Positions 40,513 to 48,961 of a stretch of 64,000 nt of DNA are shown one piece after another. The notes under the pieces are model-generated. The model was not told where the DNA came from. It searched no databases and saw only the letters and a program-made list of their open reading frames with translations. The stretch's first letter is position 1. Every line of letters starts with the position of its first letter. Position numbers and translations under genes: made by a program. The stretch lies in the NCBI RefSeq assembly GCF_003574735.1, contig NZ_QORW01000009.1:62001-126000 (forward strand), read 5' to 3'. The DNA comes from Dongia deserti (GTDB lineage Bacteria; Pseudomonadota; Alphaproteobacteria; Dongiales; Dongiaceae).

Positions 40513-40698
40513 TTACTGGGTTGTGGTGGTGCCGCCCCCGGTCGTTCCACCCTCTGCCGGCGGTGCCGTTTCCGTGCCGGTGCCGCCCGTAGCCGGCACT
40601 TCCGGCGTCATCGCCTGCTGGCCGAAGGCGAACCAGAGCACCACGACCACGACAACTACCACGACGATGCCGACAACCCACTTGGCCGTATTGGACAT
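40513..40698 (-). CDS. small single-span membrane protein
   Basis: A 61-residue protein with an AGAGAGGGAAG Shine-Dalgarno region, a single Val-rich hydrophobic segment (KWVVGIVVVVVVVVVLWFAF) and a Gly/Thr/Pro tail ending TTTTQ. Same architecture as its neighbour at 40007, so the two may be a divergent duplicate pair. Function unknown. Confidence 0.6.
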   Translation of the reverse strand: MSNTAKWVVGIVVVVVVVVVLWFAFGQQAMTPEVPATGGTGTETAPPAEGGTTGGGTTTTQ

Positions 40699-40840
40699 TC
40701 TTCCCTCTCTCCATGGTTGGAGCGCATTGGTTGCGCCTCGATAACGCAGCCGGCGTAAAATGGTTGCAAGGCCCGGGCGCCAACCTGCATGGCTGGCATG
40801 CAGGTTCGCGGGGTGGCCCCGCGCCGAGGGCCCGACTAGG

Positions 40841-41875
40841 ATGCCGACCCGGCCGGTATTGAGGCCGGTCTTTGGTGCGCGCTATCGTCTTTCCAGAAAT
40901 TTTCCCTTGAACGCCCCCGCTTTCATAAAGTCCGCCACCGCGCCCGTTCTGCGCCAGGACCGGCCGATCTTCGGCATCGCGCTGATCAATCTCGCGGTCA
41001 TCGTCTTCACGAGCATGGACGCGGTGATCAAGGGCGTGTCGGAAACCTTCCCGACCGGCGAGCTTGTGTTTTTCCGCAACCTGTTCGCGTTTGGTCCGAT
41101 CCTTGCTTTCATGATGTGGCAAGGCGACGTGACCCTGCGCACGCGCCATGCTGCCGGGCACTTGCTGCGCGGCCTGTTCGGCGTGGGGGCGATGTATTGC
41201 TACTTCCTGTCTTACAAGCTGCTGCCGCTGTCGGACGCGATCGCACTTGGCCTGTCGGGACCGATCTTCCTCACCATCCTGTCGATTCCCTTCCTCGGCG
41301 AACGCGTCGGCATCCGGCGCTGGTCGGCCTGCATCGTCGGCTTCATCGGCGTGCTGATCATGACCCGCCCTGGCGCCGGCGTGTGGCAGCCCGAAGCTTT
41401 GGTGCCGCTGCTCGCCGCTGTGTTCTACGCGCTGGCCATGATCTCGATCCGCAGGCTGACCGCGACCGAGCGCAGCGGCACCATCGTGTTCTATTTCACG
41501 CTATTCGCGACGCTCGCCGGGCTCGCGACCGCCCCGCTCGGCGCGATGGACCCCGAGCTCGCCTGGGTCTGGCCATCGCCCAAGGAGTGGCTGATCGTGC
41601 TGGCGATCGGGCTGATGGGCGGCTGCGGCCAGATCCTGATCACCATCGCCTTCCGCTGCGCGCCGGTCTCGGTGATCGCGCCGTTCGACTACATGGCGCT
41701 GGTCTATGGCTTCATCCTCGGCTTCATGTTCTTCGCCGAGGTGCCCGACGCCTACCTCATCATCGGCGGCGCGACCGTGGTCGCGAGCGGCATCTACATC
41801 GTGCACCGCGAAACCGTGATCGCCCGCGAACGCCGCCGTCAGCAGGCCCAATCGCCGTTGCCGGTGGACGCATAA
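40841..41875 (+). CDS. EamA-family (DMT) permease
   Basis: A 344-residue drug/metabolite transporter with ten hydrophobic segments in two EamA repeats: the first from FGIALINLAVIVFTSMDAVI, the second from EALVPLLAAVFYALAMISI. The start is uncertain. I use ATG 40841, but the membrane region begins near residue 45, and TTG 40907 or a later codon may be the true start. Substrate not predictable. It converges with the dehydrogenase gene; a stem-loop spans the gap. Confidence 0.78.
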   Translation: MPTRPVLRPVFGARYRLSRNFPLNAPAFIKSATAPVLRQDRPIFGIALINLAVIVFTSMDAVIKGVSETFPTGELVFFRNLFAFGPILAFMMWQGDVTLRTRHAAGHLLRGLFGVGAMYCYFLSYKLLPLSDAIALGLSGPIFLTILSIPFLGERVGIRRWSACIVGFIGVLIMTRPGAGVWQPEALVPLLAAVFYALAMISIRRLTATERSGTIVFYFTLFATLAGLATAPLGAMDPELAWVWPSPKEWLIVLAIGLMGGCGQILITIAFRCAPVSVIAPFDYMALVYGFILGFMFFAEVPDAYLIIGGATVVASGIYIVHRETVIARERRRQQAQSPLPVDA

Positions 41876-41879
41876 GGCA

Positions 41880-41903
41880 CGCACGGCCTCTCAGCGCCGT
41901 GCG
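41880..41903. terminator. stem-loop between convergent genes
   Basis: CGCACGGC / GCCGTGCG arms of 8 bp separated by 8 bases lie 4 bases after the permease stop and overlap the end of the convergent dehydrogenase gene. It lacks a T run, so its role as a terminator is uncertain. Confidence 0.4.
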
Positions 41904-42793
41904 CTCGCCAAGTCGATCCCCGCGATCTGCGCGTAGAGGCGCGCGACGGAAGAATCGTCGTCGCGGCCCATTCCGGCGGCGGCGCTCATCAGGAACATCT
42001 GCAAGGCGGCGGAGGCGATGGGCACCGGGAACTTCGCGGCACGCGCCATGTCCTGCACGATGCCGAGGTCCTTGACGAAAATGTCGATGGCGCTGCGCGG
42101 CGCGTAGTCGTTGTCGAGCACGTGCTGCATGCGGTTCTCGAAGCACCAGGAGTTGCCTGCCGATTTGGTGATCACCTCGTATACCTTGTGAAGGTCGAGG
42201 CCCTGTTTGGCGGCGAACGCCATGGCTTCGCTCGCCACCGCGATATGCACGCCCGCCAGCAGCTGGTTGATCATCTTGAAGGCGGCGCCGGTCCCCGGCT
42301 TGTCGCCGAGCGCGTAGATGTTGGCCGCCATGGCCTCGAGCGCGCCGCGCGCCTTTGTGAACGCCGCTGCGCTGCCCGAAGCGAGAATGGTGAGCGCGCC
42401 TTCCGCCGCGCGCACGGCGCCGCCGCTGATCGGCGCGTCGAGATAGTGCCGCCCGGTCGCTTCCAGCCGCGCTGCAAGCGCGCGGGCTGCCTCCGGATCC
42501 ATGGTGGCGGAGGAGATGAAGGCGCCGCCCTTCGCAAGCGTCTCCGCGGCGCCACTCTCGCCGAACAGAATGGACTCCGTTTGCGCCGCATTGACCACCA
42601 CCGAGACGACGATCTCCGCATCGCGCGCCGCGTCCGCCGGCGTTGCGGCGCCCTGCCCGCCCGCGGCCACGAAGCGCGAGACGGCGGCCTGGCTGACGTC
42701 GCAGCCCGTCACCGCGAAGCCGGCGCGCTGCAGCGACTGCGCCATGCCCAGTCCCATCGATCCAAGCCCGATCACCGCGATGCGTTGCGTCAT
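41891..42793 (-). CDS. beta-hydroxyacid dehydrogenase (3-hydroxyisobutyrate dehydrogenase family)
   Basis: A 300-residue NAD(P)-dependent oxidoreductase. The N-terminal nucleotide site is IAVIGLGSMGLGMAQSLQRAG; the middle contains DAPISGGAVRAAEGALTILASG, and the catalytic lysine region is MINQLLAGVHIAVASEAMAFA. It matches L-threonate or 3-hydroxyisobutyrate dehydrogenases. The exact hydroxyacid cannot be named. Confidence 0.88.
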   Translation of the reverse strand: MTQRIAVIGLGSMGLGMAQSLQRAGFAVTGCDVSQAAVSRFVAAGGQGAATPADAARDAEIVVSVVVNAAQTESILFGESGAAETLAKGGAFISSATMDPEAARALAARLEATGRHYLDAPISGGAVRAAEGALTILASGSAAAFTKARGALEAMAANIYALGDKPGTGAAFKMINQLLAGVHIAVASEAMAFAAKQGLDLHKVYEVITKSAGNSWCFENRMQHVLDNDYAPRSAIDIFVKDLGIVQDMARAAKFPVPIASAALQMFLMSAAAGMGRDDDSSVARLYAQIAGIDLASARR

Positions 42794-42991
42794 GAAAGAT
42801 CCTCCAACTGCGGCAAGCGATCAGGCATACAGCGCCCGGATCATCGCGCCGGTCAAGCCGGCGCGACGTCGCGTGCCCGACGCCCATGCATCTTGAAAAA
42901 CCCAGACCGCTCCGTCCTGTGCGATCAGCCGTGACTTGCGGTAGCAAATGGCGCTATTGTTACACCAGTGGGGCCGCCGGGGTGGCGCTGC

Positions 42992-43558
42992 ATGGAGTCA
43001 TCGGACTTTCGGATCGAGACGCCGCCGATCGTGGCGGATGAACGCCTGCGGTCGCTCTATGAATATTGGCACGCGCTCGCGGTAGAAGCCCGCGGATTGC
43101 CCTCTCTCCAGGCCTTCGATCCGCTGCATCTGCCCAAGCTGATCCCGAATCTCTGGATCATGGAGGTCGAGCCCGACACGCGCCGCTTCCGCATGCGCCT
43201 CGCCGGCGAGAGCATCAACCTCATCTATCGGCGCAATATCGGCGGGCAATATTTCAACGATGTGTTCGAGCGCACGGAAGTCGACCTGATGGTTGCCCGC
43301 TACACCCGCGCTCTTGGCGAACCTTGCATCGTGTGCGCCGTCGGCGCCGTCTATGCCGCGGCGGGCCGCTTCTCCCAGGGCGAGCGGCTGGCCCTGCCGA
43401 TGCTGGGGCGCAGCGGCCTCACCGACACCATGCTTGGCGCCACCATCTATGACGACCACATCGTCGCGGGCGGCGCCATCCACGTCTTGCACAACGAACC
43501 GGTTTTCTATGCCGTGCGCGCGGCCAATCACCGGCCGCCGCAGATCGTCGGTGGATAA
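42992..43558 (+). CDS. PAS-domain protein (PAS_5 type)
   Basis: A 188-residue relative of the protein at 10391, again a single PAS_5-type domain with no output module: SLQAFDPLHLPKLIPNLWIMEV, RRFRMRLAGESINLIY, LALPMLGRSGLTDTM. I use ATG 42992; the frame opens 8 codons upstream. It is divergent from the dehydrogenase gene. Role unknown. Confidence 0.75.
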   Translation: MESSDFRIETPPIVADERLRSLYEYWHALAVEARGLPSLQAFDPLHLPKLIPNLWIMEVEPDTRRFRMRLAGESINLIYRRNIGGQYFNDVFERTEVDLMVARYTRALGEPCIVCAVGAVYAAAGRFSQGERLALPMLGRSGLTDTMLGATIYDDHIVAGGAIHVLHNEPVFYAVRAANHRPPQIVGG

Positions 43559-43560
43559 AG

Positions 43561-43836
43561 CTATCGGCTCAGCCTCGGCGCCTGGAACGCCACGAACCCG
43601 TTGATGCCGGCGGCCAGCATCAGGAAGACACCGAACGGCACCGCCATCGGCCCGAGAACGGGCTCCTCCATCGCGCCGGCGCCTGCGAGCGCGGCCCCGG
43701 TTGCGAGGGCGACCACCGCCACACCCAGCGCGGTGGAGCGCCGGACGCGGCCGGTGAGGTGCGCGAACAGGAAGAGAGCGGAAGAGACCAAAACCGCAAT
43801 CAAGACGGCAGAGCCGATCAATATCGATACGAACAT
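43561..43836 (-). CDS. small membrane protein
   Basis: A 91-residue protein from ATG 43836 with about three hydrophobic segments (FVSILIGSAVLIAVLVSSALFLF; TALGVAVVALATGAALA; PFGVFLMLAAGINGFVAF). A short charged linker separates the first two. It converges with the PAS gene two bases after its stop. No family recognised. Confidence 0.6.
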   Translation of the reverse strand: MFVSILIGSAVLIAVLVSSALFLFAHLTGRVRRSTALGVAVVALATGAALAGAGAMEEPVLGPMAVPFGVFLMLAAGINGFVAFQAPRLSR

Positions 43837-43970
43837 GTCAATGGCAATACGAAGCTCGATGATGAGCGAGACTACCGCACGATCATGGCGAAATGGTGAA
43901 TGGATGGTGCCATCATTTTGCCGCTTTCGGGCGCCCGTCCATATCGGCCAAAAGGCATAGACAAGGGCTT

Positions 43971-44214
43971 TCACGGCTCGCCAAGCACCGCCGGCAATTC
44001 CGCGAGCGAGCGGATGCGGCGCAACCCTTGCGCTTCCGGCCGGCGTACCTGCACCACGCCCCACGGGCCGCGCGCGATGTGGATGGCTTGCATGCCGGCT
44101 TTCAAAGCCGGCAGCACATCATTGTCGATGCGGTCGCCGATATAGGTGATCTGCGCGGGCAGACAGCCGGCTTCAGCGACGATGCGTCTCCCCGACGTCG
44201 AACACCAGCATCAT
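43971..44214 (-). pseudogene. HAD-superfamily hydrolase remnant with internal deletion
   Basis: The start (MMLVFDVGET, motif I region of HAD enzymes) at 44214 overlaps the stop of the cyclase gene and is followed within 14 codons by a stop. Downstream in another frame is AEAGCLPAQITYIGDRIDN, the HAD motif IV region, continuing to a stop at 43971. The two ends of a typical ~230-residue HAD enzyme are joined, with ~150 residues missing. The gene is therefore decayed. Confidence 0.6.
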
Positions 44215-45992
44215 CAGATCGGCAGACCTGCTTTGCGCAAGCCGGTGTACAGGCGTTCCAGGCTTGCAGGCTCCTTCGCAGGGAAGCACTTCGACCAATA
44301 GAGTCGCCAGCCTTCTGCATCGTCGGCTGGCGGGCCGGCCTCCTCGGCCTGCAGGCGCGCGCGAAATGCCGCGAGTGCCGCGTGCGCGTCGATAGCGCGA
44401 TCGAGGTTGGCATAGGAAGCGGCCACCCAGGCGAACATCGGCGCAGGTGGATGCAGCATCCGCCCGAATGTCGCGATCGCTTGATCGTATCGCCCCAGCA
44501 GATATTCGGCTATGACGCGGGTTGTGAGGCAATGGTCGGGCAGGTTGGGAGCGCGGCGGACGGCTTCACTCGAGCACCAGATGCCCTGTTCGAGCTTGCC
44601 GGCGCAAGTCGAAAGCCAGCCCTTGAAGCAGTAGTTGTCCAGCGCATTCGGATTGAGGGCGATCGCCTCGTCGATCTGTGCCTCCGCTATCTCGTAGTTG
44701 CCGTTGATCCACCAGTGCGCCCAGGCAAGGCCCAGGTGAACCCGGCTGTCCTGGTCATCGAGCCGCGCCGCCTCCTGCGTGAGCTCGAACAATTGCGCCG
44801 CTGCCGCTGCCGAATCTGCCGTCCAATTGGATATGGCTTCGTAGAAGTATGTCTCGGCAAGGCAGATATAGGCCTCCGCGCAATCCGGCTCCATCTCCCG
44901 GCAGCGCCGGAACAGAGCGCGCGCCTCGAGCACGTCCTCCTGCGCCCCCTGCTCGAGTCGATCCTTGCCCCTCAGGACAAGATCATAGGCCGTCAGGCTT
45001 GCGACACTCTTGCGCAAGGCGCGGCGCCGGTCGGAGTCTTCGATCCTGCCCGCGATGCTGGCGACGACGGCCCGCGTGATCTCATCCTGTACGGCGAACA
45101 CATCCTCCAGCTCGCGGTCGTACCGCTCGACCCAGATGTGATTGCCGGTGGCTGCCTCGATTAGCTGCACCGCGACCCGCAGGCGCGTGCCGGCCGTTCG
45201 AACGCTGCCGACGACGACGTATCGCACGCCGAGATCGTGTCCCACGCGGCGCAGGTCCACCTCCTTGTCACGAAACTGGAAGGAGGAGTGATGGGCGATG
45301 ACGAGCAGCTGCCGGAAGCGCGACAAACCCGCAACGATATCCACGGCTATGCCATCGCTGAAGTAGCGCTGCTCGGAATCGCCGCTCAGATTGACGAAGG
45401 GGAGCACGGCGATCGATGGCTTGGCGTGGAATTCGTCGCTGCCCGCCATCGCCATGACTGGGTTGCCTTCGTGCGCCCCTATGCCCGATACGCGACAAAT
45501 CCGAATCGGCTGCGCAATGTTCTTCACGCTTTGCCGGCCGAGATCCTCGAATTCGACCTCGATCTTGTTGCGCACGTGATCGACCACCGTTTCGGAGAGC
45601 CAGATACCCCCCGCGCTGGCGATCGATTCCAGTCGTGCCGCGATATTGACGCACTCGCCGTAGAGATCGTCGCCTTCGACGATCACATCGCCCAGATTGA
45701 TGCCGACCCGCAGCAGGATTTTGCGGTCTTCGGCCAACCCCGCATTGGCCTCCTCCATCCGCTTCTGCAGATCGACGGCGCAGCGCACGGCATTCACGGC
45801 ACTCGCGAATTCCACGAGCACCCCGTCGCCCATGAGCTTGACGATGCGCCCGTGATGCTCGGCCAGAAGCGGCGACAGGATATTTCGCCACCGGGCGGTC
45901 AGCACATCCAGCGTGCCGGCTTCGTCGATCTCCATGAGCCGGGTGTAGCCGACAACGTCGGCGGCGAGGATGGCGGCAAGGCGACGCTCCAT
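44214..45992 (-). CDS. class III adenylate cyclase with TolB-like and TPR regions
   Basis: A 592-residue protein with no membrane segment. Residues 1-~185: class III cyclase domain, with metal-binding Asp in AILAADVVGYTRLME (D12) and in KLMGDGVLVEF, and substrate region NIAARLESIASAGGIW. Residues ~205-330: a TolB/FlgO-like segment (PSIAVLPFVNLSGD, DGIAVDIVAGLSRF, YVVVGSVRTAGTRLRV). The rest: TPR-like repeats. Start ATG 45992 with GGAGGGAG upstream. It should make cAMP in response to an unknown cue; Crp-like sites occur in this window. Confidence 0.87.
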   Translation of the reverse strand: MERRLAAILAADVVGYTRLMEIDEAGTLDVLTARWRNILSPLLAEHHGRIVKLMGDGVLVEFASAVNAVRCAVDLQKRMEEANAGLAEDRKILLRVGINLGDVIVEGDDLYGECVNIAARLESIASAGGIWLSETVVDHVRNKIEVEFEDLGRQSVKNIAQPIRICRVSGIGAHEGNPVMAMAGSDEFHAKPSIAVLPFVNLSGDSEQRYFSDGIAVDIVAGLSRFRQLLVIAHHSSFQFRDKEVDLRRVGHDLGVRYVVVGSVRTAGTRLRVAVQLIEAATGNHIWVERYDRELEDVFAVQDEITRAVVASIAGRIEDSDRRRALRKSVASLTAYDLVLRGKDRLEQGAQEDVLEARALFRRCREMEPDCAEAYICLAETYFYEAISNWTADSAAAAAQLFELTQEAARLDDQDSRVHLGLAWAHWWINGNYEIAEAQIDEAIALNPNALDNYCFKGWLSTCAGKLEQGIWCSSEAVRRAPNLPDHCLTTRVIAEYLLGRYDQAIATFGRMLHPPAPMFAWVAASYANLDRAIDAHAALAAFRARLQAEEAGPPADDAEGWRLYWSKCFPAKEPASLERLYTGLRKAGLPI

Positions 45993-46111
45993 GCCAAATC
46001 TCCCTCCGCTGCAAGAGTAGCGCATCGCCGCCTCCGGTTCTACGCCTTGGAAAAGGCGGAATTCCGGCGCCGGCGCCAACGAAATCGCGGCCCCGCAGTC
46101 GAGCGCGCTGG

Positions 46112-46582
46112 CTATCCCGTGGATTGGTTCGGCAGCGGCAGGGCGCGCGGCGGCACCGGCGAGGATTGCAGGATCGAGGTCGTGGTCTGTCCATAGACCA
46201 GAAACTTGTCGAGCAGGCCGTCGAGCTCGTCGAGCGAGCGCAGGTGCAGGCGCATCAGGAAGCAATCCTCGCCGGTGATGCGGTGGCACTCCGTCACCTG
46301 CGGGATCGACTGCGCCAGCTTGATGATCTTCGGCAATTGCCCGGGCATCGGCCGCACGCGCACCAGGATGGAGATCGGGTAGCCCAGCGCCTTGGGATCC
46401 AGTTCCACCCGCCAGCCTTTGATCACGCCCGCTTCCTCCAGCCGCACCAGCCGCTCCCGTGTCGCTGGCGCTGACAGCCCCACCCGCCGCGCGAGGTCGG
46501 TGACGGACGCGCGCGGAGTCTTCAGCAACGCCGCCAGGAGCTTTTGATTGCGGGAATCGAGTAATAGCTTCGAAATGGTCAT
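46112..46582 (-). CDS. Lrp/AsnC-family regulator
   Basis: A 156-residue protein with the AsnC helix-turn-helix (SRNQKLLAALLKTPRASVTD; LARRVGLSAPATRERLVRLEEAGVI) and the C-terminal RAM ligand domain (PISILVRVRPMPGQLPKI; TGEDCFLMRLHLRSLDEL). It should sense an amino acid. No clear Shine-Dalgarno before ATG 46582, and an ATG six codons earlier is possible. The next gene, an amino-acid-exporter-like EamA permease, is divergent and may be its target. Confidence 0.85.
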   Translation of the reverse strand: MTISKLLLDSRNQKLLAALLKTPRASVTDLARRVGLSAPATRERLVRLEEAGVIKGWRVELDPKALGYPISILVRVRPMPGQLPKIIKLAQSIPQVTECHRITGEDCFLMRLHLRSLDELDGLLDKFLVYGQTTTSILQSSPVPPRALPLPNQSTG

Positions 46583-46677
46583 GTGATGCGTCACTGACAT
46601 TGAATTTGAAGGTGTCGAGCCCAAGAAGCTTTCCATCCATCATAGAGGCGATGCGCCCCCTTTGCCACACTCTCATC

Positions 46678-46774
46678 TGTCATCCCGGTCTTGAGCCGGG
46701 ATCCATTCCGCCGTCACACGCGCGGCTGAACCATGGAACCCGGCTCAAGACTGGCTCAAGGCCGGGGGTGACGG
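46678..46774. repeat. REP-A pair without nuclease (MITE-like)
   Basis: TGTCATCCCGGTCTTGAGCC and the following GGGATCC form the left arm; the right arm (GGAACCCGGCTCAAGACTGG, then CTCAAGGCCGGGGGTGACGG) is its inverse relative with an extra partial copy. The arms match those of the element at 38427, but only about 30 bases lie between them. It lies directly upstream of the EamA gene. Confidence 0.6.
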
Positions 46775-46792
46775 AAGGAGAGCAGGTTGGGC

Positions 46793-47668
46793 ATGACAGC
46801 GACACCAGCAACGCCTGCAGCGATCACCCACCGCATCCCGCCGCACGCCTATTTCGTGGTGAGCGCGGTGTTCCATTATCTCGGGCCCTCCTTCGCCGTG
46901 CTGCTGTTCGCGGCGATTGAGCCGCTCGGCGTGGCATGGCTGCGCATTGCGAGTGCGGCGATCGTGTTCGCGTTCTGGCGTCGGCCCGTTCGCTACCTGC
47001 GCAAGGCGACCGCGCGAGAGCGCTGGCTGATCGTCGCCATGGCGGCGACGCTGGCGGCGATGAATGGCTGTTTCTATCTCGCGATCGCGCGGCTGCCGCT
47101 AGCGACCGTCGGCGCGATCGAGTTCTTCGGTCCGATCCTGCTCGCCGCGCTGGGCCTGCGCAGTCAGCGCAACATTGTCGCGCTCTCGCTGGCCGTGGCG
47201 GGCGTGTGGTTCCTGACCGATGCGCGCTGGCTGGCGGAGCCGGTGGGCTATCTCTACGCGTTCGCGAACTGCGCCTTGTTCGTGCTCTACATTGTGCTCG
47301 GCCATCGCCTGGCGGCGCAAGGCGGTGCCGGCGGCATCGAACGTTTGAGCGCGTCGATGCTGGTGGCTTCCATCTTCGCGCTGCCCGTCGGCATCGAGCA
47401 GGCGATGCCGGCCTTCACCAACCCGCTGCTGCTGGCCGCGGGAATCGGCGTCGGCATCTCGTCGTCGGTCATTCCCTATGTGTGCGACCAGCTCGCGATG
47501 GCGCGCCTGCCGCGCGCGACATTCGCCTTGATGCTCGCGCTCCTGCCCGCCACCGCGGCCGTCATTGGCGCGATCGTGCTGCAGCAGATTCCGACCAGTG
47601 TGGAATGCGCCGGCCTCGCGCTGGTGATCCTAGGCGTCGCGCTCCACCGCGCGGAAACGCGACGCTAG
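46793..47668 (+). CDS. EamA-family permease (RhtA-like)
   Basis: A 291-residue ten-segment DMT transporter resembling the RhtA threonine/homoserine exporters in length and in FFGPILLAALGLRSQRN and CALFVLYIVLGHRLAAQGG. Start ATG 46793; a TTG two codons earlier also lies in frame. It is divergent from the Lrp gene, so amino-acid export under Lrp control is a reasonable inference. Confidence 0.82.
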   Translation: MTATPATPAAITHRIPPHAYFVVSAVFHYLGPSFAVLLFAAIEPLGVAWLRIASAAIVFAFWRRPVRYLRKATARERWLIVAMAATLAAMNGCFYLAIARLPLATVGAIEFFGPILLAALGLRSQRNIVALSLAVAGVWFLTDARWLAEPVGYLYAFANCALFVLYIVLGHRLAAQGGAGGIERLSASMLVASIFALPVGIEQAMPAFTNPLLLAAGIGVGISSSVIPYVCDQLAMARLPRATFALMLALLPATAAVIGAIVLQQIPTSVECAGLALVILGVALHRAETRR

Positions 47669-47677
47669 CCCAGTTCG

Positions 47678-48169
47678 CTACTTCGGCGCGACGACCGTGA
47701 AGTAAGGCGCCGTCGGCTTGTCGGTTGCCGCGAACGGCCCCGGCACCCTGTGCTTCACCGGCTTCAGCGAGCGCAGATAGGCGACCAGTGCCTCGGCATC
47801 ATCAGCGCTGATGTGGCTATAGGACATCCACGGCATGATTGGCGCGAGCTGGCGGCCGTCCGGGCGGACGCCGGTCGTGAAGGCGGTGATGATCTCCGCA
47901 TCCGTCCATTTGCCGAGACCCGTCTCCTCGTCCGGCGTCAGGTTCGGTGGATACAAGACGCCCATGCCCGGCATCTCGAACCCGATGTCGGAGCCGGAAA
48001 GCGGTGTCTCCAGATTCGGCTGCGGCGTGAAGGCGCCGGTATTGTGACAGCCGCCGCAATCCATGATGTGCGCGAGATACTGGCCGCGTTCGACCGGCGT
48101 CTCGGCAGCGGCGCCATAAGAGAGGAAGGATATGGCGGCAACGCCGGCCACCAGGATACACACGTGCAT
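47678..48169 (-). CDS. exported c-type cytochrome
   Basis: A 163-residue monoheme cytochrome c. The signal peptide (HVCILVAGVAAISFLSYGAAA) is followed by the heme site C38-G-G-C41-H42. The likely axial Met is in APIMPWMSYSHI. The end YLRSLKPVKHRVPGP matches alcohol dehydrogenase/gluconate dehydrogenase-like cytochrome modules. Start ATG 48169 has GGGGAGAAG upstream. A Crp-like site lies 76 bp upstream. The partner dehydrogenase is not in the window. Confidence 0.85.
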   Translation of the reverse strand: MHVCILVAGVAAISFLSYGAAAETPVERGQYLAHIMDCGGCHNTGAFTPQPNLETPLSGSDIGFEMPGMGVLYPPNLTPDEETGLGKWTDAEIITAFTTGVRPDGRQLAPIMPWMSYSHISADDAEALVAYLRSLKPVKHRVPGPFAATDKPTAPYFTVVAPK

Positions 48170-48244
48170 GATGGGCTTCTCCCCTAGTCAGTAGCGCTTC
48201 ACACCACACTCAAACAGCGCGGCGCAAGCCGCGCTCACTCGGGT

Positions 48245-48260
48245 TGTGACCTGGATCACA
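48245..48260. promoter_or_regulatory. Crp-like site upstream of cytochrome c gene
   Basis: TGTGACCTGGATCACA is a perfect TGTGA-N6-TCACA match. It is upstream of the cytochrome start (48169, minus) with its centre about 84 bp away. Confidence 0.55.
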
Positions 48261-48339
48261 GCGACCACCGCCGAGCGAGCGCGGCGGCCCGCGACGATCC
48301 GCTTCTCCTCGTGCCGGGCATGAACCTTTGAATGCCGGG

Positions 48340-48960
48340 TCATTGCGCCTGGGATTCGTCGAGCGCGGCGCGAACCAGGGCACGCACCGCCCAGCTCTTC
48401 ACGGCGCGTGCGGTCTTCTCGTCGAGGCGCAGGACGTCGCGGAACACCACCATCGATTCCGAACCGAAGATCATGGCCAGCGCGGCGCGCAGCCTATTGT
48501 AGTTGGCCTTCTTGAACCGGGTGCGGGCGGGGGCGAGCGCCGCTTCGATCAGGGGCGTCCGGCGGTTCTGCCGATATGGCACCGCTTCGCCGTCCGTCTC
48601 ACGCGCGGCACGCGCGACAGAGGCCGACAGCATGAGCCGGATCGCGGCCTCGTTATCGAATACCATCCGATGCATGGCAGCTTCGGCCCGGTCGACCCGC
48701 TCTTCCGGGTCGATCGACGCGTCGCCGGCGAATAGCGCGTCCCAATCCGGCGCTGCGGTGTCCAGCGGTGCTTCCACCAGGAGCGCCTCGACATTCGGGA
48801 AGTAGCGGTATGCCGTTGCGCGCGACACCCGCGCGGCCTCGGCCACCTCTTCGAGGCTCGGCTTGTGCCCGTTCTTCATCAGGCGCCCGGCCGCATCGAT
48901 CAGGTCTTTGCGGGTCCGGTAGCGCTGGTTGCTCCGCTCGGGTGGCTTTCTCTTTGACAT
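48340..48960 (-). CDS. TetR-family regulator
   Basis: A 206-residue TetR protein: helix-turn-helix near the N-terminus (TRKDLIDAAGRLMKNGHKPS; LEEVAEAARVSRATAYRYF), with a variable helical ligand domain after. It is coupled to the upstream SnoaL-like gene, one base apart, and an operator candidate lies upstream of that pair. Autoregulation is likely. Ligand unknown. Confidence 0.87.
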   Translation of the reverse strand: MSKRKPPERSNQRYRTRKDLIDAAGRLMKNGHKPSLEEVAEAARVSRATAYRYFPNVEALLVEAPLDTAAPDWDALFAGDASIDPEERVDRAEAAMHRMVFDNEAAIRLMLSASVARAARETDGEAVPYRQNRRTPLIEAALAPARTRFKKANYNRLRAALAMIFGSESMVVFRDVLRLDEKTARAVKSWAVRALVRAALDESQAQ

Positions 48961-48961
48961 C

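Noticed and set aside
42844-42866. TCGCGCCGG/CCGGCGCGA stem between divergent genes
   Set aside because: Likely chance in GC-rich DNA; no regulator or transcript end supports it.
45993-46676. N-terminal extension of the cyclase
   Set aside because: The frame is open, but overlaps the Lrp gene and shows no domain; ATG 45992 has a strong Shine-Dalgarno.
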